64,000 nt of DNA. Source: an uncultured Ruminococcus sp. Lineage in GTDB: Bacteria > Bacillota > Clostridia > Oscillospirales > Acutalibacteraceae. Position 1 is the stretch's first letter, and every line of letters starts with the position of its first letter. Both the position numbers and the translations under genes were made by a program. Location: positions 54,705-118,704 of the forward strand of contig CADBYC010000012.1 in the NCBI GenBank assembly GCA_902798755.1, written 5' to 3'. The notes below the pieces were generated by a model. It saw only the letters and a list, made by a program, of their open reading frames with translations. It was not told where the DNA came from and did no database searches. Positions 34,025-43,740 of the stretch are shown one piece after another.

Positions 34025-36979
34025 TTATGAATTCCAGCCGGTGACGAGGTAATGACCCTGGCTGTTCTTAGTGCCGTCCATCCAGTAGCCTTCATAGGTA
34101 CCGAAATCAGTGATGTCCTCGGTCTGAGCGCCGTTGCCGTTGTTCAGGATAACGCCGACAGCGCCTTCGGGAACGGTGCATTTGAACTGAGTCTCGCCAT
34201 AGCCGTTTGTGATGGTCTCAGCCTGAGCTGCGCCCGGCCACTCGCCGCACAGTGCGGTGCCGTTAGCGTCCCAAGCGTAGACATACGCAGAACCCCAACC
34301 GAAGTTATCGGTGAGCAGGAAGGTGATCGGACCTTCAACGGTAGTGGGTTCGGGAGCGTCGGTCGGATCAGGCTCGGGAGCGGAAGTCGGCTGAGGAGCC
34401 TGAGTGGGAGTGGGCGCGGTAGTCGGCTGAGGAGCGGTAGTGGGAGTAGGTGTGGGAGCATCGCCGTCTACATAGAAGATCTGCTCGATCTTGTACTGGT
34501 TGCCCATACCGATGAGATAACGCTGGAGCAGAGTTACGTCGGTAGCTTCTACTGCGTTGCTGCTATCGATATCAGCGGCAAGAACGCCGTCAGCGGACAG
34601 AGCCTTGATGTTAGCGATATGGCGCTGCATCATGGTAGCGTCGAGGATGCAAACGACCTTATCCTGGTCAGCGTCGCCGCGGAGGATCGGTCTGCCTAAG
34701 GGCTTGGTGGGTTCGGGCTGAGTGGGAGCCTGTGTGGGCTCTACGCCGCCTGCGGTGAGGGAAGTATCAGCGTTGGTCAGAGTAGCAACGGGATATTCGC
34801 CATAGTCCTCAAAGCGGAGGTCGCGCAGGATCATTGCGCCGACGAGCTCATAACCGCCGTTCTCACGGTTAGCCGCGCTGTTTGCGGTGCCGTAGTTGAC
34901 AACGGTCTCGGGCATGGTACGACCGCAGTAGCCGCCGCACTCGGAGAAGCTATGGAACAGGTGGCAGCGTCCGTAAGCGTCAACATGCGACTTATCGGTA
35001 TAAGAAGAGCCGATGAAGCCCTCGTTGAACTTGACGTATTTGGTGTTAGCGGGAACATCATAGGAATACAGATCAGTCTGACCGGAAACAGGAGTCAGCT
35101 TATGAGAGTCATAAGAGCCGATCTTGGTAGAAGCGGCAGTGCCGGTCTTGCACATGACGAAGATACCGACAGTCTGCGGACCGGTAGTGCTCTCATACGG
35201 CCACTTCATGGTGCTGTTGTCAAAATAGACCTTCTTTGTTTCGTTCGGATCCTTCTTCTTGATATTATAGGTGCGCTCCACGGTCTTTTTGCCGTTGGTC
35301 GCGGTGACGGTGATATCAACACTCTTGCCGTAAGGAATGGTGCTGTTGAGGGTGAAGGTCTTGGAAGCGTCGGTAACGGTCTTAGCGGCAAGGTTGGAAA
35401 CCTTGATGTCGTAAGAGGTAGCTCTCTTGACGTCGACCTTGATGTCAGCGGTAGTGCCGGTGTAACGGCTGAGAACCTCGGGAGTCAGCTCAACATTGTT
35501 CAGAGAGAGCTTGATCTCGGGAGCGGAGTTGTCGGCGGTGGTGTTATAAACGACCGCAACGCCGGTGGAACCGATGTTACCGGTGATCTTGCCGCCGGAT
35601 ACGGTGAAGGTAGCGCCGGAAACCTGATCCTTATAGGTGCCGTTCGCCATGGAGCAAGTCTGGCTGACAGCGCTCGAGGAACCGTTGAGGTCAACGATCA
35701 GCATACCGGTGGTGCCGCGCTGTACAAACAGCTTGGAGCCGTTGGCGGTGACGGATTCGTTCTGACCCGCGAACGCGTTCTTGAAGTGGTTGACCGCAAC
35801 GACAGTCGGGTCTTTCCATGTCTCGGCAGAGCCGGGAGCGCCCATCAGATCGTCGTACTTGATGAAACCGGGGGAATCGAGCTTCTCGTGCTTGGGACGG
35901 ACAAAGAACAGCGCGGGAGCGTCCTTACGGCCGCCGATGGCTGCCCAGCCGAGGATCTGCTGCTTCTGGGTCAGAGAGGTGGAAACGTTAGCGCAGAAGT
36001 TATCGTGTGACTCTACCCACAGAACGTTCTGGTTCTTGGAAGAGCCGCTGTAGCCGTAGTTGACGAGGCTCGAAGCATTCTTGGAATTCAGAGCGGCGCG
36101 AACGGTGTTGCCATACGCATAGTCGGTGACGTTCATGTAAGGAGTATACTGGGTGATGCTGAATTTACCCGCGTTGTCAAGGATCTCGCCGTAGATATAA
36201 GCGTCAGAGTTCTTTGCCTTGATCGCGTTGGTAACTGTCGGCCAGTAGTTAGAGCTCAGGGAGCTGTCGGACTCGTTGGGAGTCTCGATATGCTTTGCGG
36301 CGTCGAAACGGAAGCCGTCTACGCCGTTATCCGCCAGCGGGTTGAGCAGGTTGGTGATAACATACTGCTGATAAGTAGAGTTAGCGGTATTGAGATCGGG
36401 AAGCTGAGCGTCGAGATCAAGCGTGACCTGATTCTTACGGGAACTGTCGCTGGCAGGAGCTGAATGGCTTAGCAGGTTGGAGTTGCGGGCAAAGTTTCTG
36501 ACTGTGGAGCTTACCTGAGCCTGTTCCTTTTTAACGGTGCAGTTCTGCAGATGGTTGGTAACGACGTCGGCGATGACCTTGATGCCGTACTTGTGCAGCT
36601 CGGTGGTAGCCGCCTGAAGATCGGAAGCAGAACCGAGAGCGTTGCCGATGGTGAAATCGGTGGGCTGATAGAAAGACCACCAGTCAGTCGCGTAGGAACC
36701 GTCATTGACGGTCGCCTTTGTCTTCTGGATCGGAGATATCTGTACGGAAGTGTAACCGGCAGCGGCGATTTCGGGAGCATACTTCACGAGATCGCGCATG
36801 CGCCAGTTGAACGCGTGCAGGATATTACCGCTCTGGATGTCGGGAGCAAGAGCATAGTCCTGATCTGCGGCGGTCGCGGCAGTATCGGTATCCGCAGCGG
36901 TGAACGCTGTAGGTACGATCGCAACAGTCAGCAGCATTGCAATGGCCATGATCAAGCTAACTACTTTTTTCATTTGCAT
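34025..36979 (-). CDS. secreted GH13 alpha-amylase with dockerin and starch-binding module
   Basis: 984-aa exported enzyme cleaving alpha-1,4 bonds of starch. Signal peptide at residues 1-28 (MKK, hydrophobic, AFTAAD). The GH13 barrel covers ~45-400 with the four conserved regions: DVVTNH (138-143), GFRFDAAKH with nucleophile Asp226, GEIL with acid/base Glu265, and ESHDN with His325/Asp326. Residues ~400-480 are the C-domain; 485-760 hold unassigned beta modules. A type I dockerin follows at ~767-826: two calcium loops, GDADQDKVVCILD and ADIDSSNAVEATD, each followed by a QRHI/QRYLIG helix. A Pro/Thr linker (~841-880) leads to a CBM26-like module at ~885-982. GGAGG precedes ATG. Dockerin implies scaffoldin attachment as in Ruminococcus amylosomes. 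Lies 27 bp after the AI-2E permease gene. Confidence 0.93.
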   Translation of the reverse strand: MQMKKVVSLIMAIAMLLTVAIVPTAFTAADTDTAATAADQDYALAPDIQSGNILHAFNWRMRDLVKYAPEIAAAGYTSVQISPIQKTKATVNDGSYATDWWSFYQPTDFTIGNALGSASDLQAATTELHKYGIKVIADVVTNHLQNCTVKKEQAQVSSTVRNFARNSNLLSHSAPASDSSRKNQVTLDLDAQLPDLNTANSTYQQYVITNLLNPLADNGVDGFRFDAAKHIETPNESDSSLSSNYWPTVTNAIKAKNSDAYIYGEILDNAGKFSITQYTPYMNVTDYAYGNTVRAALNSKNASSLVNYGYSGSSKNQNVLWVESHDNFCANVSTSLTQKQQILGWAAIGGRKDAPALFFVRPKHEKLDSPGFIKYDDLMGAPGSAETWKDPTVVAVNHFKNAFAGQNESVTANGSKLFVQRGTTGMLIVDLNGSSSAVSQTCSMANGTYKDQVSGATFTVSGGKITGNIGSTGVAVVYNTTADNSAPEIKLSLNNVELTPEVLSRYTGTTADIKVDVKRATSYDIKVSNLAAKTVTDASKTFTLNSTIPYGKSVDITVTATNGKKTVERTYNIKKKDPNETKKVYFDNSTMKWPYESTTGPQTVGIFVMCKTGTAASTKIGSYDSHKLTPVSGQTDLYSYDVPANTKYVKFNEGFIGSSYTDKSHVDAYGRCHLFHSFSECGGYCGRTMPETVVNYGTANSAANRENGGYELVGAMILRDLRFEDYGEYPVATLTNADTSLTAGGVEPTQAPTQPEPTKPLGRPILRGDADQDKVVCILDATMMQRHIANIKALSADGVLAADIDSSNAVEATDVTLLQRYLIGMGNQYKIEQIFYVDGDAPTPTPTTAPQPTTAPTPTQAPQPTSAPEPDPTDAPEPTTVEGPITFLLTDNFGWGSAYVYAWDANGTALCGEWPGAAQAETITNGYGETQFKCTVPEGAVGVILNNGNGAQTEDITDFGTYEGYWMDGTKNSQGHYLVTGWNS

Positions 36980-37006
36980 TTTAAAACCTCCTAATTAAAC
37001 AAATTA

Positions 37007-38287
37007 CTATTTGTTTTTGCCTTTATTTATCAGCTCAGATGCCTTCTCGAAGAATTGACTGTCTTTGATGCTCTTTGATTTCCCGGGTTTGTCGGGCTTC
37101 AGAGAGTCATCTTCAACTTCGGGAGCGATATCATTCGCTGAAATTTCCTTTTTCTTCAAGCGGCGCTGAGCGCCTTCTTCCAGTAACGTATAGATCGCGG
37201 CAAAAATCGGAACGCCTAAGAGCATACCGGGTACACCGAACAAACCGCCGCCGATGATAACGGACACCATGATCCAAAAGCCGCTGATACCGACCGTCTC
37301 GCCGAGGATCTTCGGGCCAAGAAAGTTACCGTCTATCTGCTGTAGGACGATAATGAAGATCAAAAACTCGAGAGCCTCCAGCGGGTTGATGATGAGCAGG
37401 AGGAAGGTCGTAGGGATCGCGCCGATGATCGGACCGAAAAACGGGATCATGTTGAACACGCCGATGATGACGCTGATCAGAAGCGGATAATGAAAGCGGA
37501 ATATCGACAGGCCGATGAAGCACATCACGCCGATGATCGAGGAATCGATGATCTTTCCGACGATGAATTTACCGCATTTATTGTTGAATACGTCGCCGAT
37601 CTTGAAAAGCCGTTTGTAAAACTTCTCGGGCGTATAAGCGACGATAGCGACCTTGAACTGACGGATCAGCTTCTCTTTACTCGATAAGAGGTAGATCGAG
37701 ATGATGATGCCGATACCCCAGTTGTACAGACCCGTGCCGATACCGAGGACAGTGGAGAAAGCCGAGGGAACGTAGTTCGTGAACAGGTTCTTGACAAACT
37801 CCGTGGTATCGTTGCCCGTGATCAGGGTGATCATGTTGCTGTAGGTCGCCAGCTCATACAGGTTATATCCCGTGAGATTGCGGACAAATTTGACCGTGGA
37901 ATCGGACGCGGAACGGATCGCTTCTTCATACATCGGGATATTATCGACCAGCGTCGTGATACTGGACGACAGCTCAGGAATGAGCGTGCTGACCAGAAAG
38001 ATCACTATACCGAATATTATAATATACGCGAGCGCTAAGGACAAGGGTTTTTTGATTTTTTTTAACCATTTATGTTTTGTCCCCATCTTTTTGAAGGCGT
38101 GATCGTGAAACGCTTTGTAGGGATAGTTGAGCAGATACGCGATCAAGAGACCGTAAAAGATCGGCGCAAGCACCTTGAATACAACGTCAAGGACTTTCAG
38201 GACGTCGGTGATATGGATAAAAAAGAATATCAGTATAGTTGTATATAATATCACTAACATTATATTCTTTATTTTAGGATTTTTCAA
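37007..38287 (-). CDS. AI-2E family transporter (PerM-like membrane protein)
   Basis: 426-aa polytopic membrane protein with about eight helices. The family hallmark is the C-terminal half: FNMIPFFGPIIGAIPTTFLLL, then IDGNFLGPKILGETVGISGFWIM and GVPGMLLGVPIFA. Members include AI-2 exporter TqsA and sodium/proton antiporter-like proteins, so the substrate is undetermined. The start codon is TTG, supported by GAGGTG 6 nt upstream. A charged C-terminal tail of ~50 residues ends the protein. Positioned between polC and the amylase on one strand; read-through could bring amylase under this operon. Confidence 0.88.
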   Translation of the reverse strand: MKNPKIKNIMLVILYTTILIFFFIHITDVLKVLDVVFKVLAPIFYGLLIAYLLNYPYKAFHDHAFKKMGTKHKWLKKIKKPLSLALAYIIIFGIVIFLVSTLIPELSSSITTLVDNIPMYEEAIRSASDSTVKFVRNLTGYNLYELATYSNMITLITGNDTTEFVKNLFTNYVPSAFSTVLGIGTGLYNWGIGIIISIYLLSSKEKLIRQFKVAIVAYTPEKFYKRLFKIGDVFNNKCGKFIVGKIIDSSIIGVMCFIGLSIFRFHYPLLISVIIGVFNMIPFFGPIIGAIPTTFLLLIINPLEALEFLIFIIVLQQIDGNFLGPKILGETVGISGFWIMVSVIIGGGLFGVPGMLLGVPIFAAIYTLLEEGAQRRLKKKEISANDIAPEVEDDSLKPDKPGKSKSIKDSQFFEKASELINKGKNK

Positions 38288-38321
38288 TATATCACCTCAA
38301 AATATCCTTAATCTTGTTCAA

Positions 38322-41300
38322 CTAAAACAAACTCATCTGTGCTGTTTCGGGCAAATCGCCGAACGCGCCGCACTCCTTCAAGGTCTCGATGACGGCTTTT
38401 GTTACCTTAGAACGGGTAATAACGTCGTCGATACACAGATATTCGCCCTGTTTGGCAGCTTCTGCCAAAGAAAGCGCCGCGCTCTCACCTACGCCGCTGA
38501 GCGAGCAGAAGGGCAGGCGGATCTTGTTGCCCTCAATGACGAACTTCTTCGCTTCGCTCTTGTAGATATCGACAGGCAGTACCTCGATACCGCGGGCGAG
38601 CATTTCATTCATGATCTGCAGCATCGGTACCTCCGCCTTTTCCTTAGCGGTGGCGGTAAAGCCCTTATCATTGATGTTTTTGATCTTATTGCGGACAGCG
38701 TCTCTGCCCTTGAGCAAGGTCGCGCCGTCAAAGTTATCATTACGCACGGTGAAGTATGCCGCGTAGAATTCGAGCGGTTTGTGTACCTTGTACCAGCCGA
38801 GTCTGAGTGCGGAGATCATATACGCCGCGGCGTGAGCCTTCGGGAACATGTACTTGATCTTCATGCAGGAGTCGATGTACCACTGGGGCACATTATGCTC
38901 CTTCATGGCATTCAAGTGCTCGTCGGTCAAGAGCTTTGTCGCCTTACCCTTACGGACGATCTCCATGATCTTGAACGCCATAGAGGGATCGAGACCCTTG
39001 TGCATGAGATAGGTCATGATCGAGTCACGCGTACCGATGACCTCGGAGATCGTGCAGGTGCCGTCCTTGATCAGATCGGCGGCGTTGCCGATCCATACGT
39101 CGGTACCGTGCGACAGACCTGAGATCTGGAGTAAGTCGGTAAAGGTCTTGGGCTTGGATTCCACCAGCATCTGACGGACAAAGCTTGTACCAAGCTCCGG
39201 CAGCGCGAAGGTACCTGTCTGAGAATCGATGTCCTCGGGAGTGACGCCGAGCGCTTCGGGAGAAGTGAACAGCGACATGACCTCGGGATCGCTCATGGAA
39301 ACGTCCATGACAGGGATACCCGTGTAATCCTCAAGATAATGATAGATCGTCGGAACATCGTGTCCGAGCTCGTCGAGCTTGGTGATGGTATCGTGGATAG
39401 AATGGAAATCGAAATGAGTGGTGATATTATCGGAATCGCTCTTATCGGCGGGGTGCTGTACGGGACAGAAGTCGTAGACCTCCATATTGCGCGGTACGAC
39501 GACCATGCCGCCGGGGTGCTGACCCGTTGTGCGCTTGACGCCGGTACAGCCGGCCGCGAGACGATTCATTTCGGCGTTGCGGAAGGTGCGGTTATGCTCT
39601 TCACAGAACTTTTTGACATAGCCGTAGGCGGTCTTATCCGCGACGGTCGAGATCGTGCCAGCCTTAAAGACGTTTTCACGGCCGAAGAGCTCTTCTGTAT
39701 AGCGGTGAGAAGCGCTCTGCTGTTCGCCGCTGAAGTTCAGGTCGATATCAGGCACCTTGTCACCCTTGAAGCCGAGGAAGGTCTCAAACGGGATCTCATG
39801 GCCGTCGCGCTCCATCGGCGTGCCGCATTCCGGACAATCCTTAGGAGGCATATCAAAGCCGGAGCCGTACTCGCCGTGCTCAAAGAAAATGCTCTTTTTG
39901 CACTTCGGACACAGGTAATGCGGGCACAGAGGGTTGACCTCGGAGATACCCGACATGGTAGCGACAAAGGACGAACCGACGGAACCACGGGAACCGACCA
40001 GATAGCCGTGGGCTTCGCTGTCGGCTACCAGCTTCTGAGCGGTCATATACAGAACGGAATAGCCGTATTTAGTGATAGAGCCGAGCTCCTTATCAAGACG
40101 CGCCTTGACGATCTCGGGCAGCGGATCGCCGTACTTGTCCTTGGCTCTCTGCCAGGTGATAGAGGTGAGCTGTTCCTCAGCGCCTTCGATGAATGGAGGG
40201 AAATTGCCCGGCGGGATCGGGCGGACATAGTCGCACATGTCAGCGATCATATTGGTATTGTCGATGACGACTTCCTCTGCCCTATCGCCTAAATAAGCGA
40301 ATTCTTCGAGCATTTCGGCAGTCGTGCGGAAGTACAGCGGCGCTTGCTCCTCAGCGTCCTCAAATCCCTGAGCCGCTAATAAAATCATGCGGTAGTCCGC
40401 GTCGTGCGGATCCATGAAATGGACGTCACAGGTCGCGACGGTGGGCTTGCCGAGCTGATCGCCGAGCTCAAGGATCGCGCGGTTCATGCTCTGCAAATGC
40501 TCCTCGTCACGGAAAGCGCCGTCACGCAACAAGAATCGGTTGTTGCCTGTGGGCTGGATCTCGAGGTAATCGTAAAAGGACGCGATACGCTCGATCTCTT
40601 CCCTGCTCGCGTTATGCAAGAGCGCTCTGTACAGCTCGCCCGCTTCACATGCCGAACCGATAATCAGTCCCTCGCGGTGCTTCATCAGCTCCGACTTCGG
40701 GATGCGGGGACGGCGGTGGAAGTAATTCAAATGAGAATAAGAGATCAGCTTATACAGGTTTTTCAAGCCTGCCTGATTCTTGACTAAGATGATCTGGTGA
40801 TAGGTCGGGAGCTTCTTGAAATCGCCTCCGACGATCTTCTCCCTCATATCATTGAGGTCATGGACGTCGTGCTGCTTTTGAAGCAGACGAACCATGTTGA
40901 GGAAGATATTGGTCAGCATCTCCGCATCATCGACCGCGCGGTGATGGTTGAACTTACCTAAGCGGAAGTGCTTTGCCAAGGTATCAAGCTTGACGTTGTT
41001 GATAACGGGTAAAATCTTACGCGCGATGGCGACGGTATCGACAGAGGTATAGTTATACTCCATGCCGAAATCCTGACACGCCTTGCGGATAAAGCCTGTA
41101 TCAAAGGGTGCGTTATGCGCGACGAGTACCGCGCCGTCACAGAAATCAAGGAATGCCTGCACCGCTTCCTTTTGGGATGGCGCGCCCTTGACCATATTAT
41201 CGGTGATACCTGTCAGCTGAACGACGCGCGCGGGGATCGGACGCTCGGGATCGGCAAAGGTCGAGAAAGTATCGACGATATTGCCGTCTTTGATCTTAAC

Positions 41301-42668
41301 AGCGCCGATCTCGGTGATCTTGTCGTTGGTCGCGTACAGACCCGTGGTCTCCAAGTCGAAGCAAACAAAGGTACCGTCGAGCGGTTCATTAGCATGACCG
41401 TCGACAGGGGTGCAGAGGTCGTCGATGAAGTACGCTTCGGTACCGTAGATGACCTTGATCTCCTTGCCGTCACGCTCTAAGCCCTCCGCGGCGTTCATCG
41501 CGTCGGGGAACGCCTGCGCAACGCCGTGGTCGGTGATGGCGATCGCAGAATGGCCGAAGTCAGCGGCTCTTTTGACGAGCTTGCCCGCTTCGGTTACCGC
41601 GTCCATCTGGCTCATATTGGTATGCAGATGCAGCTCGACGCGCTTCTTCGGCGCGTTATCGACAACGGCAACTTTCTTGACGGTCGATACAGAACGGGCG
41701 TTGATAACGGTATCGCCCGCGAATTTATCGAATTCAACATCACCGGAAACGATGATCGTCGAACCCTTCTTGATGTCTTCAAGAACCTTACATTTCTGGA
41801 CAGAGTCGAATATCTTGACGGTCACGGAGCCTGTATAGTCCGTGATATCGTAGTTGATGATGTTCTTATCGCCGGAGCGGGTGGTTTTGATCTCACAGCC
41901 GAACACATCGCCCCAGACGGTCGCTCTGCCGGTATCGTAGGCGATCTTTTCGATCGGCATCATTTTGTTCTTGACGATTGCGCCGTATACAGGCTTGACG
42001 GTCGTCGGGATAATCTGCGGATAGAGATATTCTCCCTTGCGAACCTCGATCTGCGTGGTATCGCGACGGATCTCGTCCGATGTTTGTGAACGCTCTTCAC
42101 CGGTGAAGAGCTGAGTTATTTCTTCGAGCTTCTGTCTTTTTATTTTCTTCTGGGCATTGTCGATACTCTCTGTGAACTGCCGATTCTCGAGAGTCACCTC
42201 CAACAGCCCGTCATATTCGATCTCAAATAATAAGTTGAATTCACGGAAAATGATATCTCTGAGCATGATATCAAATTCCTTTGCGTCAAGGAGCGCCCTG
42301 CCGCCGTGAGCCAGCACAACGACCAGTCGATCCTTGCCGACTCTCTCCAGAACGGCGTCGTTCAGCGTACCGTTCAGGCTGGGGATTTCTGTTTTCAAAG
42401 CGGCTATCAGCTCGTCGAAATATCCGACGTCAAAGGATTCGGGAGGAAAATGCGGATGAATAACGGCTTTATCAATGCCGACGTTCGCCTTCTCGATCTG
42501 CTTTTGCGCTTCAAAGATAGCCGCGCGGGTCAATAATTGATTAGAATGTATGTCAATATGTATTATTCGTCTTTCTTTGTTGATACGGATATTATTCACC
42601 TCAGCGTCGCCGATCGAGCTGTCAAACGCAACATCATACGGTGAAAATATATCTCCAAGTCTTATCAT
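38322..42668 (-). CDS. polC: DNA polymerase III alpha subunit, PolC type
   Basis: 1448-aa main replicative polymerase of Firmicutes. Domains: N-terminal region 1-210, OB fold ~215-335 (YDITDYTGSVTVKIFD), PHP domain from ~340 (ELHLHTNMSQMDAV, ITDHGVAQ) interrupted by a DEDD 3'-5' exonuclease (~435-600, FDLETTGLYATNDKITEIG, AHNAPFDTGF), PHP remainder, then the polymerase with a Cys4 zinc site (CPKCKK, CPECGTP) and catalytic PDIDLNFSG. C-terminal helix-hairpin and tau-binding regions follow. GGTGTTTGA precedes ATG. Lies 27 bp after ispG in the long operon, a typical Gram-positive order (rseP-proS/ispG-polC). Confidence 0.97.
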   Translation of the reverse strand: MIRLGDIFSPYDVAFDSSIGDAEVNNIRINKERRIIHIDIHSNQLLTRAAIFEAQKQIEKANVGIDKAVIHPHFPPESFDVGYFDELIAALKTEIPSLNGTLNDAVLERVGKDRLVVVLAHGGRALLDAKEFDIMLRDIIFREFNLLFEIEYDGLLEVTLENRQFTESIDNAQKKIKRQKLEEITQLFTGEERSQTSDEIRRDTTQIEVRKGEYLYPQIIPTTVKPVYGAIVKNKMMPIEKIAYDTGRATVWGDVFGCEIKTTRSGDKNIINYDITDYTGSVTVKIFDSVQKCKVLEDIKKGSTIIVSGDVEFDKFAGDTVINARSVSTVKKVAVVDNAPKKRVELHLHTNMSQMDAVTEAGKLVKRAADFGHSAIAITDHGVAQAFPDAMNAAEGLERDGKEIKVIYGTEAYFIDDLCTPVDGHANEPLDGTFVCFDLETTGLYATNDKITEIGAVKIKDGNIVDTFSTFADPERPIPARVVQLTGITDNMVKGAPSQKEAVQAFLDFCDGAVLVAHNAPFDTGFIRKACQDFGMEYNYTSVDTVAIARKILPVINNVKLDTLAKHFRLGKFNHHRAVDDAEMLTNIFLNMVRLLQKQHDVHDLNDMREKIVGGDFKKLPTYHQIILVKNQAGLKNLYKLISYSHLNYFHRRPRIPKSELMKHREGLIIGSACEAGELYRALLHNASREEIERIASFYDYLEIQPTGNNRFLLRDGAFRDEEHLQSMNRAILELGDQLGKPTVATCDVHFMDPHDADYRMILLAAQGFEDAEEQAPLYFRTTAEMLEEFAYLGDRAEEVVIDNTNMIADMCDYVRPIPPGNFPPFIEGAEEQLTSITWQRAKDKYGDPLPEIVKARLDKELGSITKYGYSVLYMTAQKLVADSEAHGYLVGSRGSVGSSFVATMSGISEVNPLCPHYLCPKCKKSIFFEHGEYGSGFDMPPKDCPECGTPMERDGHEIPFETFLGFKGDKVPDIDLNFSGEQQSASHRYTEELFGRENVFKAGTISTVADKTAYGYVKKFCEEHNRTFRNAEMNRLAAGCTGVKRTTGQHPGGMVVVPRNMEVYDFCPVQHPADKSDSDNITTHFDFHSIHDTITKLDELGHDVPTIYHYLEDYTGIPVMDVSMSDPEVMSLFTSPEALGVTPEDIDSQTGTFALPELGTSFVRQMLVESKPKTFTDLLQISGLSHGTDVWIGNAADLIKDGTCTISEVIGTRDSIMTYLMHKGLDPSMAFKIMEIVRKGKATKLLTDEHLNAMKEHNVPQWYIDSCMKIKYMFPKAHAAAYMISALRLGWYKVHKPLEFYAAYFTVRNDNFDGATLLKGRDAVRNKIKNINDKGFTATAKEKAEVPMLQIMNEMLARGIEVLPVDIYKSEAKKFVIEGNKIRLPFCSLSGVGESAALSLAEAAKQGEYLCIDDVITRSKVTKAVIETLKECGAFGDLPETAQMSLF

Positions 42669-42695
42669 TCAAACACCTTTCTTTTTTATGCTGAG

Positions 42696-43739
42696 TTATA
42701 ATTTTTCGATCTCTTCCATTAATCTGTCGATCAATTGGTCTTCGGGGACCTTGGCGATGATCTCGCCTTTTTTGAAGATCAAGCCTTCTTTATCGCCGCC
42801 CGCGATACCGATGTCGGCTTCGCGCGCTTCACCGGGGCCGTTCACAACACAGCCCATCACGGCGACGGTAATATCTTTTGTACAATTGCGAAGTCTTTGC
42901 TCCGCTTCGTTTGCAAGCGCAATCAAATCGATCTTAGTTCTGCCGCAGGTGGGACAGGAAACGAATTTCACTCCCTTATCCCCCATGCCGAGCGAACGCA
43001 GGATATCCTTGGCGGCATAGACTTCCTCGACAGGGTTATCGGTCAGGGACACGCGGATCGTATCGCCGATACCGTCTACCAGCAATGCGCCGATACCGAC
43101 GGCTGATTTGATAATACCCATACGACGTGTACCTGCTTCGGTCACGCCTAAGTGGAGCGGATAATCACAGCGCTGAGCGGCTAAACGATACGCCTGCACC
43201 ATTGTCTGAACATCAGAGGACTTCATCGACAATACGATATCGGTGAAATCGAATTTTTCAAGCAAGGAAGCGTGATACAAAGCGCTGTCGCAAAGAGCTT
43301 CAGCGGTCGGATGACCGTATTTCGCGAGGATATGCTTTTCTAATGAGCCCGAGTTCACACCGATACGGATCGGGATATTCTTCGCTTTACAGGCGTCGGC
43401 GACCGCTTTCACACGGCTGTCATCGCCGATATTGCCGGGATTGATACGGATCTTATCAACGCCCGCTGAGATAGACTCAAGCGCGAGCTTATAGTTGAAA
43501 TGAATATCGGCAACGATCGGAACGGACACGGCTTCCTTCAAAGCGGCGATCAACTTGACCGCTTTCATATCGGGAACAGCCGCGCGGATGATCTCACAGC
43601 CTGCCGCTTCAAGCTCCTTTGCCTGTTGCACGGAGCCGGCGATATCCGAGGCGGGCTTATTGAGCATAGACTGAACGCTCACCTTCGCGCCGCCGCCGAT
43701 CTGTGTATTGAGTGCGGTAACAGATTTTTTGCTTGCCAT
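42696..43739 (-). CDS. ispG: 4-hydroxy-3-methylbut-2-en-1-yl diphosphate synthase
   Basis: 347-aa iron-sulfur enzyme of the MEP isoprenoid path. The 4Fe-4S cysteines are in SCPTCGRTKIDL and MGCVVNGPGEA, and the N-terminal TIM barrel has IGGGAKVSVQSMLN and KIRINPGNIG. Start at 43739: GGAGG in the last codons of rseP lies 6 nt upstream, with only 1 nt between the rseP stop and this ATG. Together with dxr and uppS it ties isoprenoid synthesis to lipid-carrier supply in one operon. Confidence 0.95.
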   Translation of the reverse strand: MASKKSVTALNTQIGGGAKVSVQSMLNKPASDIAGSVQQAKELEAAGCEIIRAAVPDMKAVKLIAALKEAVSVPIVADIHFNYKLALESISAGVDKIRINPGNIGDDSRVKAVADACKAKNIPIRIGVNSGSLEKHILAKYGHPTAEALCDSALYHASLLEKFDFTDIVLSMKSSDVQTMVQAYRLAAQRCDYPLHLGVTEAGTRRMGIIKSAVGIGALLVDGIGDTIRVSLTDNPVEEVYAAKDILRSLGMGDKGVKFVSCPTCGRTKIDLIALANEAEQRLRNCTKDITVAVMGCVVNGPGEAREADIGIAGGDKEGLIFKKGEIIAKVPEDQLIDRLMEEIEKL

Positions 43740-43740
43740 G

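Noticed and set aside
34952-36010. 352-aa plus-strand open frame inside the amylase gene
   Set aside because: It is the antisense shadow of a conserved enzyme, has no ribosome binding site and its composition follows the codon bias of the other strand.
38175-40292. Long plus-strand open frames opposite AI-2E and polC
   Set aside because: Antisense shadows produced by GC-biased codons; no initiation signals or domains.
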